Source: an uncultured Aquimarina sp.
GTDB taxonomy: Bacteria; Bacteroidota; Bacteroidia; Flavobacteriales; Flavobacteriaceae
NCBI GenBank assembly: GCA_947489685.1
Contig: CANLEM010000004.1
Location: 1-64,000 of the forward strand
Reading direction: 5' to 3'
Length of the DNA: 64,000 nt
Below the pieces are notes generated by a model. It was not told where the DNA came from. It saw nothing but the letters and a program-made list of their open reading frames with translations, and ran no database searches. The position numbers were made by a program, and so were the translations under genes. Below are positions 9,401-17,298 of this stretch, in pieces (position 1 is the stretch's first letter; the number at the start of each line of letters is the position of its first letter).

Positions 9401-10135
9401 AGGAAAAATATGTTTATCAAAGCTAAACTTTCCTCCATGAGGTCCATTGGTATACATGGGGTGATGCATAGCCACAATAATTGTTTTCTTACTATGTTTT
9501 TTGAGCTCTCCCTCTAGTTCAACAAAAAATTTGTCTCTCGTTTTTATCTCGCAGTCATCATTAATTGTAGGGTATTTATCCCAATTGGCCAGATACCATT
9601 GTGTATCTAGTACGATTAAATGAACTTTATCATTAATTTCTACACTTTCGATAGGACAACCTTTATTAGGCAAAAAGGATTCTTTTTTCTCTAACTGTTT
9701 TTGAATGTATTTCTCTTCCCGACGTAAGCCTTCTACTCCATTATTATACCAATCATGATTACCCGGAATAAATATCGCATCTCCCTCAAAATCTTTTGCA
9801 ATATCAATTTGAGCATTGATTCTATGTTCTGCCAAATTTCTATCAACGGCATCTTTAGACGGCATTCCTTTTTGATAAATATTATCTCCCAGAAATAATA
9901 AATAGTTTCCTTTTGTTTGCGCAGTATCTAGTACTCTTTTTAATGCTGTAAGTCCTTTGGTACTTTCATTCAACTTTGCATAACCAGCATCTCCTACTAG
10001 GTAAAAGGTTTTTTCTATAGGGGTGCTCGGTAATGTTTGAGTAAAATTTTCGACTTTGTATTGAGGTGAGTAAGTTGCGCACGAACTAAGTAGTAAAGCA
10101 GCAAAAAAAACTAGAATGTTTTTATATTTATTCAT
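6431..10135 (-). CDS. Outer-membrane lipoprotein: metallophosphoesterase + kinase-like middle region + BamA/TamA-type barrel
   Basis: About 1234 residues. I start at the ATG at 10135, which gives a compact lipoprotein signal (MNKYKN, hydrophobic core, LLSSC); an ATG 15 bases upstream would add MYFTT. Calcineurin-like phosphoesterase motifs follow in order: GDAGY, GDNIY, GNHDWY, MHHPMY and GHEH, spanning about residues 45-310, with all metal ligands apparent. Residues about 430-680 contain a segment reminiscent of HipA/CotH/FAM20-type kinases: a GDWDRHPDQW motif near residue 608 followed by PIPRDRDQVF. The C-terminal third (about 860-1239) has the alternating pattern and GGVKGLRGFR motif of an Omp85/surface-antigen barrel and ends in GLGLDF. 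It likely sits in the outer membrane. The substrate is unknown, and the phosphoesterase might face the periplasm or the surface. Confidence 0.82.
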   Translation of the reverse strand: MNKYKNILVFFAALLLSSCATYSPQYKVENFTQTLPSTPIEKTFYLVGDAGYAKLNESTKGLTALKRVLDTAQTKGNYLLFLGDNIYQKGMPSKDAVDRNLAEHRINAQIDIAKDFEGDAIFIPGNHDWYNNGVEGLRREEKYIQKQLEKKESFLPNKGCPIESVEINDKVHLIVLDTQWYLANWDKYPTINDDCEIKTRDKFFVELEGELKKHSKKTIIVAMHHPMYTNGPHGGKFSFDKHIFPSKKKIPLPILGSLATLIRAQGGVTTQDLSNTHYNKFMRRLSTMARGVDKVVFVSGHEHSLQYIDNDGLKQIVSGSGSKVSAASLGKDGLFSYPGQGFAVLDVYTDGSSNVRFYGNENDNAKLVYQTELHSKEKEFDVSGLSNTFEKETTASIYNKDEVKKSGAYKLLWGDHYRDVYGKDLKVPIATLDTLMGGFTIDRQGGGQVTRSLRLIDKDGKRYSLRAMRKSVTQFLQKGAFKFTYLDDGFDDTYTEDILADFYTSSYPYAFLAVGTLADAAGVYHTNPKIYYIPKHPALGKYNKNFGNEIYFLEERPGKEYSDTDSFGKPDDIESTDDMLSKLRKDEKYQIDEESYIRARLFDMILGDWDRHPDQWRWAQFNTEKGKIYRPIPRDRDQVFCNYDGLILNIVKFISPLSRKFQVYDDEIKKIRWINQSGLRLDKALIQNADEEVWLSQAKHIKDNLTDKDIEEAFDNLPQELKDETITKIKGFLKNRRNSLEDIASRYYKYLSKHVIITGTDKDDLFEITRKDNETTIKISRIKKGEASVPFREATYSSKKTKEIWVYGLDDDDQFVVKGKGKNPIKIRIVGGQNNDEYTVENGRKLQIYDHKSKSNTIKKKGSAKVRLTDIYNYNVYDYNKFIDKTNVITPFIGFNPDDGVNINLTDIYTVKGFKNNPYQSKHRIRAAYYFQTEGYDISYSGEFMNAFGNWNFLIDGVYTSENFAQNFFGFGNETPNFDDELGLDFNRVKTGIWSIGIGVARRNNYGSQFSIKGKYEGVEINDSPDRFITSGLDFVTADPDFFERKFFANLDVHYKFESYDNKVNPTRGMLFSLQVGATANVDNTDTMFGYVIPKLGFYNAISKNRKLVLKTDLIAQINIGDDFELYQAATLGGVKGLRGFRLERFTGESALAFSNDLRYSFNRFKTGLLPLQIGVFGGADLGRVWLDGEDSDKWHNSFGGGMWLNAMDAIGGQLGLFNSDDGVRFTFGLGLDF

Positions 10136-10192
10136 TGTTGTGAAGTACAATATCTTTTTTTTAATTACTTTGGTTATCGAAAAATTATTAAT

Positions 10193-11374
10193 ATGCCTAC
10201 TCTTTTAGAAAAAACGGATGATTTCGTTTCAGAACTTTTTGAAAAAGAACTACCACATTCTTGTATGTATCATAATTATGATCATACCAAAAGAGTATTT
10301 AAAAGTACAAAAGAAATCATTGATAGCACTAATTTATCTGATGAAGATAAAGAAGTTTTATTGCTGACTGCTCTTTTGCATGATACTGGATATTCTAAAA
10401 GCTCTGATAATCATGAAGAACGAAGCGTAGAGATTGCTAAAGATTTTTTGAGCAAACAAAATGTTTCTCAAGAAATTATTGATAAAGTCTCTATCCAGAT
10501 CATGGCTACCAAAATGGAACATACACCAACCAATCTTTTGGAAGAGATTATTAGGGATGCAGATGCTTCGCATTTTGCAAAAGAATATTATGGAGAGACT
10601 AGTGAATTATTGAGACAAGAATTCAAACTCAATAATGTGAAAAATTTAAATACTTCGGATTGGTTAAAAGCAAATATTGATTTATTTCAAAATCAACACA
10701 GGTATTATACTGAATACGCTATCAAAAATTGGCAACCCAAAAAAGAAGAAAACCTTTCAAAAATGCTTGAGGAGCGGGAACAATTAAAAAAGAAAAAGAA
10801 AAAAGAAAAAGAAAAACTTAAAAAAGCACTAAAGGAAGAGAGTCCTGAGAAAGGGATACAAACGTTATTTAGAGTAACACTAAGAAATCATCTTAAGCTT
10901 AGTGATATTGCCGATACCAAAGCCAATATCCTTCTTTCGGTAAATGCTATTATTATATCATTGGCATTATCTAATCTGATTCCCAAATTGGATAACCCAT
11001 CTAATCAATACCTAATATTTCCTACCCTGGTGTTTATTGTATTTAGTATTGCCTCGATGATGCTTTCTGTACTTGCTACAAGACCAAATGTAACGAGTGG
11101 TGAGTTTACCAGAAAAGAGGTAGAAGAGAAAAAAGTAAATTTATTGTTCTTTGGAAATTTCCATAAAATGCCATTGAATGATTATAAGTCTGCAATGCAC
11201 GAGCTTATGGATGATAAAGATTACATATACGATACTATGATAAAGGATTTATATTTTCTGGGAAAAGTATTACATCGAAAATACAAACTCCTTCGTATCA
11301 CTTATACTGTATTTATGATCGGTATATTGAGTTCGGCTATCTCATTTTTAATAGCTTTTAATACCCTACAATAA
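10193..11374 (+). CDS. HD-domain phosphohydrolase fused to PycTM (Pycsar effector family, DUF5706)
   Basis: A 393-residue inner-membrane protein. Residues 1-185 form an HD phosphohydrolase domain with all ligands visible: H31 in HNYDH, H63-D64 in LLHDTGY, H74 and D122/D124 in RDADASH. A lysine-rich coiled segment (about 190-220) links it to the DUF5706/PycTM module. That module comprises SDIADTKANILLSVNA with the first TM (about 245-265), a second TM (about 274-296), a cytoplasmic part, and a last TM (about 369-390). PycTM proteins are the membrane effectors of Pycsar phage defence and respond to cCMP or cUMP. Here no nucleotide cyclase is seen in the window, and the HD domain could degrade a cyclic nucleotide or a related alarmone. 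It converges with the GAF-domain gene. Confidence 0.88.
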   Translation: MPTLLEKTDDFVSELFEKELPHSCMYHNYDHTKRVFKSTKEIIDSTNLSDEDKEVLLLTALLHDTGYSKSSDNHEERSVEIAKDFLSKQNVSQEIIDKVSIQIMATKMEHTPTNLLEEIIRDADASHFAKEYYGETSELLRQEFKLNNVKNLNTSDWLKANIDLFQNQHRYYTEYAIKNWQPKKEENLSKMLEEREQLKKKKKKEKEKLKKALKEESPEKGIQTLFRVTLRNHLKLSDIADTKANILLSVNAIIISLALSNLIPKLDNPSNQYLIFPTLVFIVFSIASMMLSVLATRPNVTSGEFTRKEVEEKKVNLLFFGNFHKMPLNDYKSAMHELMDDKDYIYDTMIKDLYFLGKVLHRKYKLLRITYTVFMIGILSSAISFLIAFNTLQ

Positions 11375-11388
11375 AATATGTTAATTAG

Positions 11389-13752
11389 TTAGTTGATTTC
11401 TTTCATCAAATCCTCGTAGGTATAGTATTCTTTATCCTCTTCATCTTTATTGTAAAGAATATTTACTCGTAGTGCTTTTAATCCTGTTACACCTTGTAAA
11501 TCATCGAGTTCTACAATTTCTATCTCATTTTCGAGATAATTTTTGGATTGAAGAAAATTAATATATTTAACATACTCTACTTCATCAGATCGTTGTGAAT
11601 AAATAACTACCAACTTTCCTTTTTCGGTAACACGCTGATCTGTGCCTTTTATTTTAGATTTATCAACTCGCTTTTTGACTACTTCATACCTTGCATTATA
11701 AGTGCCGTCTACATCAAAACGTTTTTCATCCATTCTAAATCGAACCGAAAGAGAGGTGTTAAATACTAACACCATCGATGCTACATCCAAAGCAACAGGT
11801 AAATCTTTTTTCATTTGATAATATGCATTTTCCATCTCGCACATTACCTGCAGCTGCCATAATCTAAGATTATAAAGATATACCTTATTAAAACTCTTTT
11901 GTTTGGTTATAGATTCACCAATATACATGTTATGTTCTACACCATCAGATTTGAAACGTTCAAAATAATGCGGGTACATTCCTTGAGCTTCATCTTGCTT
12001 TTGATCTAATAATGCTGCCATTTTTTTATTAATAAGCATTACAGATTCATCATAAGCTTTACGATGTTGGTATACTGTTTTAATGCCCTTATCCAGCATA
12101 TCATCATACTGATCTATAAGTGCACTTAACTCCTCATTCTTCTTTTTAAGATGTTTAAATAATGGAGTGATTTCTTCTTTAATAAAATTAATTATTGTTT
12201 GTTCACTATGAACTTGCAACTGTTCGATTATAATATCGATATATTGACTTGTTCTATAACTTAATTGCTCATAAATTGGTAATGGTTCTAACTCTATTAC
12301 TTTATTTATGACCTTAGCTATTCCTTTAAGCTGTAGCACCAAATCTTTTTGTATCGCTACATTACGAGCATCAGACGATCCTTTAATATCAATCTGACCA
12401 TATAACGGGTACACATTTTCGAAAACCACTTCTCTAAACGAAACCGGGTTTTCATCAACCAAAGCCCGCATAAAGCGTTTTGCCTCTTGTCTAAACTTCC
12501 AATGTACACTAGGATGTATTGAAGTACATTCTTGTTGTATAACTAATTCGAGTTCATTTTCGGCTTTTGCTTTTGATCTCAATACCGAATCAATAAGATA
12601 AGGCATTACATCTTGCAATTTATTAGCATTAATACTATTAAGCTCTTGAACATTTGGCGATACAATCTCGAGAATACCCAACAGTTTTCCTTCACTCTTT
12701 ATAGGAGCAATAATTGCACTATTAATACCTTGATCGACAAGGTTTTTGTACATTTTTTCGTCTGGAGTAGATTTCTGATATCTTTTCACATCAGAAATTG
12801 CGAAGTACGTAGACTTTTCAAACAAATAATAATATGTTCCTTTACAAAGTGCCGCTTCACAACTATCCGAATACTGATCATATAGTATATAACTATCTAT
12901 ATTTTTAAACGGAACTCTTTCAAAAACATCATCTTCATGATTATAATTAGAAAACCCTACTTTAATTTCGGTAAGATTAAATATTGCTCTAAATATTTCT
13001 TGAAAACTCCCTACAAAATCTCCCTGAGTCTTATCATACTTGATCAGACTTGTTTTAAAATCAGATAGAGAAACATCGGTCGTAACATCAAACATATTGG
13101 CTATGATTACTCCCTTAAAAATCCAGCTGTTTGGAGGAAATTTCTCTTTCCAGACCTCAATATTACCAAAATTGTCCAGCAATTCGGCAACATCCTCGTC
13201 TGTAATATCTATGGCCTTATCTGTTTTAATAATTTCTATAAAATCCCCGTTATATAGGATCCTATAGTGCCTCATTATTCCGTTTGCATCCGGAATATCA
13301 TAAAAGAAAGGTCTTCTAAAATCGATATTATAGCCATAATATGTGCCCAAAATAATACTACAGCCCATGATATAATAGTGATCCTCATCAAGATTTTTGA
13401 TTTGAGGCTCAAAATCCTTACCAGCAGTTTCTATAATATTCTGATATCTACTTGTAGATTTGAAAACAGTATTATGAAAAGGTATAGTAGCAATCTTTAT
13501 TTCATTTTGCTGTAGTAGTTGAGCAAAAGAATCTTCTAATACCAGATCGATCTGCGGAAGTAATTCTAGCATTCTTTCCTCTTCCTGTATTCCTTCATCT
13601 AACTCTGGGTATTCTTCAGCAATTTTCAGAACGCGCTCAGCTCGGTCTCTAAGAAGAGCATTGTCGCTTTCTAGAAACCCTCTGTACTGTTCAAAAAACT
13701 TAGAGAAGCTAATCCATATGTCTAATGGAAAATCTTGATCTAACCCCATCAT
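11389..13752 (-). CDS. GAF-domain-containing cytoplasmic protein, function unknown
   Basis: A 787-residue soluble protein. Two regions look like GAF folds: about residues 115-200 (around YYIMGCSIILGTYYG) and about 300-395, where GINSAIIAPIKSEGKLLGILEIVSP is a classic GAF core. The rest is helical, with a coiled region about residues 520-600 and a C-terminal alpha/beta part (KLVVIYSQRSDEVEYVKYI onward). No kinase, cyclase or phosphodiesterase motif was found. GAF domains bind small ligands, including cyclic nucleotides in some families, which makes its position opposite the HD-PycTM gene notable. A TATTTTTG -7 element lies 26 bases upstream of the start (13778-13785). Confidence 0.75.
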   Translation of the reverse strand: MMGLDQDFPLDIWISFSKFFEQYRGFLESDNALLRDRAERVLKIAEEYPELDEGIQEEERMLELLPQIDLVLEDSFAQLLQQNEIKIATIPFHNTVFKSTSRYQNIIETAGKDFEPQIKNLDEDHYYIMGCSIILGTYYGYNIDFRRPFFYDIPDANGIMRHYRILYNGDFIEIIKTDKAIDITDEDVAELLDNFGNIEVWKEKFPPNSWIFKGVIIANMFDVTTDVSLSDFKTSLIKYDKTQGDFVGSFQEIFRAIFNLTEIKVGFSNYNHEDDVFERVPFKNIDSYILYDQYSDSCEAALCKGTYYYLFEKSTYFAISDVKRYQKSTPDEKMYKNLVDQGINSAIIAPIKSEGKLLGILEIVSPNVQELNSINANKLQDVMPYLIDSVLRSKAKAENELELVIQQECTSIHPSVHWKFRQEAKRFMRALVDENPVSFREVVFENVYPLYGQIDIKGSSDARNVAIQKDLVLQLKGIAKVINKVIELEPLPIYEQLSYRTSQYIDIIIEQLQVHSEQTIINFIKEEITPLFKHLKKKNEELSALIDQYDDMLDKGIKTVYQHRKAYDESVMLINKKMAALLDQKQDEAQGMYPHYFERFKSDGVEHNMYIGESITKQKSFNKVYLYNLRLWQLQVMCEMENAYYQMKKDLPVALDVASMVLVFNTSLSVRFRMDEKRFDVDGTYNARYEVVKKRVDKSKIKGTDQRVTEKGKLVVIYSQRSDEVEYVKYINFLQSKNYLENEIEIVELDDLQGVTGLKALRVNILYNKDEEDKEYYTYEDLMKEIN

Positions 13753-13777
13753 ACTCGATCTTTTATGCTAGTTTTAA

Positions 13778-13785
13778 CAAAAATA
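13778..13785 (-). promoter_or_regulatory. Putative -7 element (TATTTTTG) for the GAF gene
   Basis: Read on the minus strand the sequence is TATTTTTG, matching TAnnTTTG, 26 bases upstream of the GAF-protein start. No TTG at the usual -33 distance was found. Confidence 0.4.
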
Positions 13786-14188
13786 CTACAAACGCAAATT
13801 GCGTAACTAGATATTAACAATTAATTATATCACAATAACGAATCAATTATCAATAATTGGACCCAAAATCAAAATACGAACATATTTGTACAAAATTGAC
13901 ACTATTTATGGGTACAACTGTCATCTATTAGACTCCTTATCCATATAATTTGTTACACCTATACCCTCAATTTACAAAAGTTTTTTTCGGTATGAAAAAA
14001 AAATAAACATAAATCTATGATATGAAAAAGTTAATTTTTGGTGTTTATACAATGGATTCTTTATTTTTAACGCCATAAATCCAAATACTGTGAACGCGGT
14101 AAATTAATATGGTTAATAGATTTTTTATTAATTTACCAATTCGTAAGTGTACCATTTTTGTTGCATTTACAAAATAAAAAATATACAA
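13786..14188. other. Divergent intergenic region
   Basis: About 400 bases of very AT-rich DNA between the GAF gene and the TlpA-like gene. No open frame of note is present. It holds the GAF promoter at its left end and a perfect 12-base inverted repeat (14098-14137) close to the TlpA-like start. Confidence 0.6.
14098..14137. repeat. Perfect 12-bp inverted repeat upstream of the TlpA-like gene
   Basis: The arm ggtaaattaata (14098-14109) is exactly repeated in reverse complement as tattaatttacc (14126-14137), with a 16-base spacer. It ends about 50 bases before the ATG, where an operator or leader hairpin could act. There is no T-run after it, so it is not a simple terminator. Confidence 0.55.
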
Positions 14189-15325
14189 ATGAAAAGAATT
14201 GCACTACTAGCCTCAATACTATTGATTGCTGCTTGTCAAAAAGAAGAAAAAGGATATTCTATTACCGCAGATGCTCAAGGTCTAGCAGATGGTTCTGAAG
14301 TTTATGTTAATGCTATTAGCAAATCAAATCGACCTGTTGTTATTGATACTGCTACGGTAAAAGATGGTAAATTTAAAATTGATTTACCCCCAGCCGAAAG
14401 TAATGACTTTAATTACCTAACATTTAAAAACCTATCAGGAAACGTATTGTTTTTGGCAGAAAATAATCCGCTACATATCACAATTTACAAAGACAGTTTA
14501 CGATCTTCAGTTGTTAAAGGCGGAATCGAAAATAAGTTGTTTTTTGAGTACTTAAGCTCTTTAAAAGCATATAATGACGAAAAATTAGACTTAAATAGAC
14601 AATATCAAATTGCTTCAAAACTAAAAGAAGCGGATAAAGCATTAAAAATTGCTTCGCAAAGAGAAGAATTAATTGAAAAAGAAAAGCAGTATCGAATAGA
14701 TTTTGCAGAGAAAAACAATTCTTCTATCGTTGCTGTAATGGCATTAACGGATTTATTGAACTTAAAAGTAGTTTCTGCAAAGGAAGCAAAGGATCAATTT
14801 ACGGCGCTTTCGGATACACTTAAGACTTCGAGATTGGGTAAAAACCTGGATCGACTAATCAGTAATGCAACTGCCGTTGCTATGCAAAAAAGAATAGACA
14901 TCGGTAGTGAAGCAGAAGATTTCTCAGCTCCTTCTCCTAACGGACAAACGTTATCCTTAAAAGGATCTATGGGCAAAGTTACAATCATTGATTTCTGGGC
15001 CTCTTGGTGCAAACCTTGTAGAATGGAGAATCCAAATGTGGTTAAAGTTTACAACAAGTATCATGATAAAGGATTAAATATTATAGGAGTTTCTTTGGAT
15101 AAAAAACAAGAGTCATGGACCAAAGCTATTGCGGATGACAATCTAGATTGGAATCATGTATCTAATTTACAATTTTGGCAAGACCCTATTGCTCGTGCTT
15201 ATGGAGTTCGATCTATTCCTGCTACGTTTATCTTAGATGAAAAAGGAAACGTAATTGCAAAAAACCTACGCGGACCAGCTTTAGAGAAGAAAATCTCAGA
15301 ATTGCTTGATGAAAAGGCTTTATAA
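14189..15325 (+). CDS. TlpA-family thiol-disulfide lipoprotein with DUF4369 domain
   Basis: A 378-residue lipoprotein from the ATG at 14189. A longer frame opening at 14147 would place a Cys-containing leader before the signal and is less likely. The signal MKRIALLASILLIAAC has a lipobox ending at Cys16. Residues about 20-120 match the DUF4369 beta-domain, a helical segment follows to about 240, and residues 245-378 are a thioredoxin fold with the redox motif WASWCKPC and the cis-Pro region RSIPATFI. Such proteins are periplasmic or outer-membrane-anchored reductases in Bacteroidetes, serving disulfide exchange or cytochrome maturation. The specific partner is unknown. A strong terminator follows. 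Confidence 0.9.
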   Translation: MKRIALLASILLIAACQKEEKGYSITADAQGLADGSEVYVNAISKSNRPVVIDTATVKDGKFKIDLPPAESNDFNYLTFKNLSGNVLFLAENNPLHITIYKDSLRSSVVKGGIENKLFFEYLSSLKAYNDEKLDLNRQYQIASKLKEADKALKIASQREELIEKEKQYRIDFAEKNNSSIVAVMALTDLLNLKVVSAKEAKDQFTALSDTLKTSRLGKNLDRLISNATAVAMQKRIDIGSEAEDFSAPSPNGQTLSLKGSMGKVTIIDFWASWCKPCRMENPNVVKVYNKYHDKGLNIIGVSLDKKQESWTKAIADDNLDWNHVSNLQFWQDPIARAYGVRSIPATFILDEKGNVIAKNLRGPALEKKISELLDEKAL

Positions 15326-15346
15326 GCTTACAATATACTACTATAG

Positions 15347-15390
15347 TACCCCAAAAAGTTAATTACTATTTTTGGGGTATTATTTTTTTA
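15347..15390 (+). terminator. Strong Rho-independent terminator
   Basis: An 11-base perfect stem, taccccaaaaa (15347-15357) with tttttggggta (15369-15379), an 11-base loop, then a T-rich tail to 15390. It lies just after the TlpA-like gene and may also serve the convergent gene. Confidence 0.85.
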
Positions 15391-15451
15391 ATGCTTATAT
15401 GGAGCATATCATTAGCGCTAATAAAGCACGTTAACTACTATCTGGTTAGCA

Positions 15452-16195
15452 TTATAGCCTTGGTTTTGTGCTTTTTTCTTGAGCGTTATTATTTACAGGA
15501 GTATTTCTTCTTTGGCGGTTAGGTGCATTAACTCGCTGTGGCTGTTCTGCAAATCTTACATAATTAACTTTTTCGGGTATATTATCAACATCGCCAGCTT
15601 GATTCTTTGATGTTCCTTCAACCCTATCCTGTTCTTGTTTTTCATCTTCATCTTCGAATAAATCTTCAAAGCTCTTTCCTATTAATTCTTGTATCTCGTT
15701 TTCTTTTCTGATATCTTCTTCGGTATGTATAAGTTTTTTATCAGTAAAATCTCCAATTGCTTCTCTCAACGTTTCTATATTAACAGGAGTAGTTTTTTTC
15801 AAAGCAGTACGACTTATATGTGGTATTCCATGATCATATTTTTCTACATATACCTTTTTAAACGTTACTTCTTCACCAGTTTTTATGTTTTGATATTTAT
15901 CAGGCCCTATTAACTTAATTTTACCTTTATTTTCTTCAAGATAGTCTTTACGACTTACATTTTTTCCGCCGACCTGTGCAGCACGTATATTTTCACCTTC
16001 GTAATTATTTTTTGGTCTAACTCGAACCATCTCCCGCCCTTCGTTTTCTTTATTTAGATGATCCTGTGTTATACGCCCAAAAGTTATTGTATCTCCCTCT
16101 TGTTTTTCAAAATAAACTGTTGCACTCTTTCCTAATTCACCGGTATAACCAATGATATTTTCTGGTACATAAAAATCGTCTCTGTAACCGCTCAT
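15452..16195 (-). CDS. Unrecognised acidic protein
   Basis: A 247-residue protein I do not recognise. It has no signal peptide or TM helix. The N-terminal 130 residues look globular and begin with a striking aromatic segment (YRDDFYVPENIIGYTGELG), followed by several short beta-like stretches. Residues about 140-185 are charged and helical. The last 60 residues are low-complexity, rich in Asp, Glu, Asn, Gln, Arg and Pro, and probably disordered. It stands alone between the TlpA-like gene (convergent) and a roughly 300-base gap. A small modular adaptor or toxin-related role is conceivable but nothing in the sequence proves it. Confidence 0.6.
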   Translation of the reverse strand: MSGYRDDFYVPENIIGYTGELGKSATVYFEKQEGDTITFGRITQDHLNKENEGREMVRVRPKNNYEGENIRAAQVGGKNVSRKDYLEENKGKIKLIGPDKYQNIKTGEEVTFKKVYVEKYDHGIPHISRTALKKTTPVNIETLREAIGDFTDKKLIHTEEDIRKENEIQELIGKSFEDLFEDEDEKQEQDRVEGTSKNQAGDVDNIPEKVNYVRFAEQPQRVNAPNRQRRNTPVNNNAQEKSTKPRL

Positions 16196-16512
16196 AATTT
16201 TTCGTTTTAGTTATTATTTACTTTTATAAATTTTTGTATACCACTAAAGTATAGTGCAATAAGATGCAGTTGTATCTAGAAAGTAATAAACGGTAACATT
16301 CTGGTAATAGGTGGTGGTCTTAATTTATATTCACCCTGTACCAGTATACAAAACCAGATCTAATAGTAATTAATAGTTATATGAATTAACTAAAAAAAGG
16401 TAGTATTTAATATTGATCATTTAGTTATAAGAGGAAATACACCCACTTTCAATAATGATAATAAGTTATCTCGAAATGTGATCATTAACTAACAAAAAAG
16501 TAATTATAGGTT
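16196..16512. other. Intergenic region, nothing recognised
   Basis: About 317 AT-rich bases between two minus-strand genes. I found no open frame, clear hairpin or consensus promoter element in it. It must contain the promoter of the unrecognised acidic protein and the 3' untranslated part of the rhomboid gene. Confidence 0.5.
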
Positions 16513-17163
16513 TTACAATTTACCCAATCGCTGTAATATAAATAATATGATAATTGGAACGGCTAATAAACCTATCATAAATAGATTTTCCTGAAATAAC
16601 CATGGTGCCAAAATTAATGTAATTACGTACCCTCCTACTGCGCCTCCAAAATGGGCATCGTGACCAATATTTCCGATTTTATTTTTCATTCCAAAAATAG
16701 AGTACAAAAGATATCCAATCCCAAAAATATAAGCGGGAATAGGAATTGGTATAAACATTAAATATAAACTCATGTCTGGTCTAAACAATATACCTGCATA
16801 TATAATGCCCGAAACAGCCCCACTGGCTCCAACAGCACTATAATGATATTCATTTTTATGAAAAAACAACGAAAATAAATTTCCAAATAAAAGGCTACCA
16901 AAATACACCACCAAAAACTTAACATTGCCCACAAAATCGAGTACAACAGGAGCAAAAAAATACAACGTAAACATGTTAAAAAACAGGTGCATCGTATCTA
17001 CATGCAAAAAACCTGATGTGACCATCCGTATTTGTTCTCCACGTCTAATTCCGCCTATATTAAATTTGTATTTCTCGAAAAAAGAAAAGTCACTAAAACC
17101 CTTTAATGACATCAATACATTTGCTCCTATAATTACAATTAGTACAATATCAAGTGTCTGCAT
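16513..17163 (-). CDS. Rhomboid-family intramembrane serine protease
   Basis: A 216-residue six-helix membrane protein from the ATG at 17163. A longer frame to 17211 would start upstream of a good TATATTTG promoter element (17181-17188), so the shorter form is chosen. The rhomboid hallmarks are present: HLFFNMFTLYFF in helix 2, the catalytic Ser in VGASGAVSG in helix 4, and the catalytic His in GHDAHFGGAVGG in helix 6. It probably cleaves single-pass membrane proteins inside the inner membrane. Substrates are unknown. It is divergent from the acyltransferase cluster. Confidence 0.9.
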   Translation of the reverse strand: MQTLDIVLIVIIGANVLMSLKGFSDFSFFEKYKFNIGGIRRGEQIRMVTSGFLHVDTMHLFFNMFTLYFFAPVVLDFVGNVKFLVVYFGSLLFGNLFSLFFHKNEYHYSAVGASGAVSGIIYAGILFRPDMSLYLMFIPIPIPAYIFGIGYLLYSIFGMKNKIGNIGHDAHFGGAVGGYVITLILAPWLFQENLFMIGLLAVPIIILFILQRLGKL

Positions 17164-17180
17164 TAAGCTATATTTTTGCT

Positions 17181-17188
17181 CAAATATA
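17181..17188 (-). promoter_or_regulatory. -7 element (TATATTTG) for the rhomboid gene
   Basis: On the minus strand TATATTTG matches TAnnTTTG and predicts a transcript start near 17175, about 12 bases before the ATG at 17163. This decides against the longer reading frame. Confidence 0.5.
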
Positions 17189-17269
17189 CCATATTTTATT
17201 GCATAAAACACTTGGTAATATCTATGCAGTAATTAGGAAAAGTTTATGAAAAATAGGTCCTAATAATTT

Positions 17270-17277
17270 TATCTTTG
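17270..17277 (+). promoter_or_regulatory. -7 element (TATCTTTG) for the first acyltransferase
   Basis: TATCTTTG matches TAnnTTTG and lies 21 bases before the ATG at 17299. A TTG at 17275 that would lengthen the frame falls inside this element, so it cannot be the start. Confidence 0.55.
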
Positions 17278-17298
17278 TATGCTTTAATTTTGATTACA

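Noticed and set aside
10780..10860. Lysine-rich stretch in the HD-PycTM gene as a possible frameshift or assembly error
   Set aside because: The frame is continuous and both flanking domains are intact; Lys-rich linkers between domains are common in AT-rich genomes.
10193..13752. Complete Pycsar phage-defence operon
   Set aside because: No pyrimidine cyclase or other defence gene is present and the GAF gene is on the opposite strand; only a PycTM-family module can be claimed.
17275..17298. Longer start (TTG) for the first acyltransferase
   Set aside because: The TTG lies inside the TATCTTTG promoter element and the ATG at 17299 gives exactly the same length as the two paralogs.
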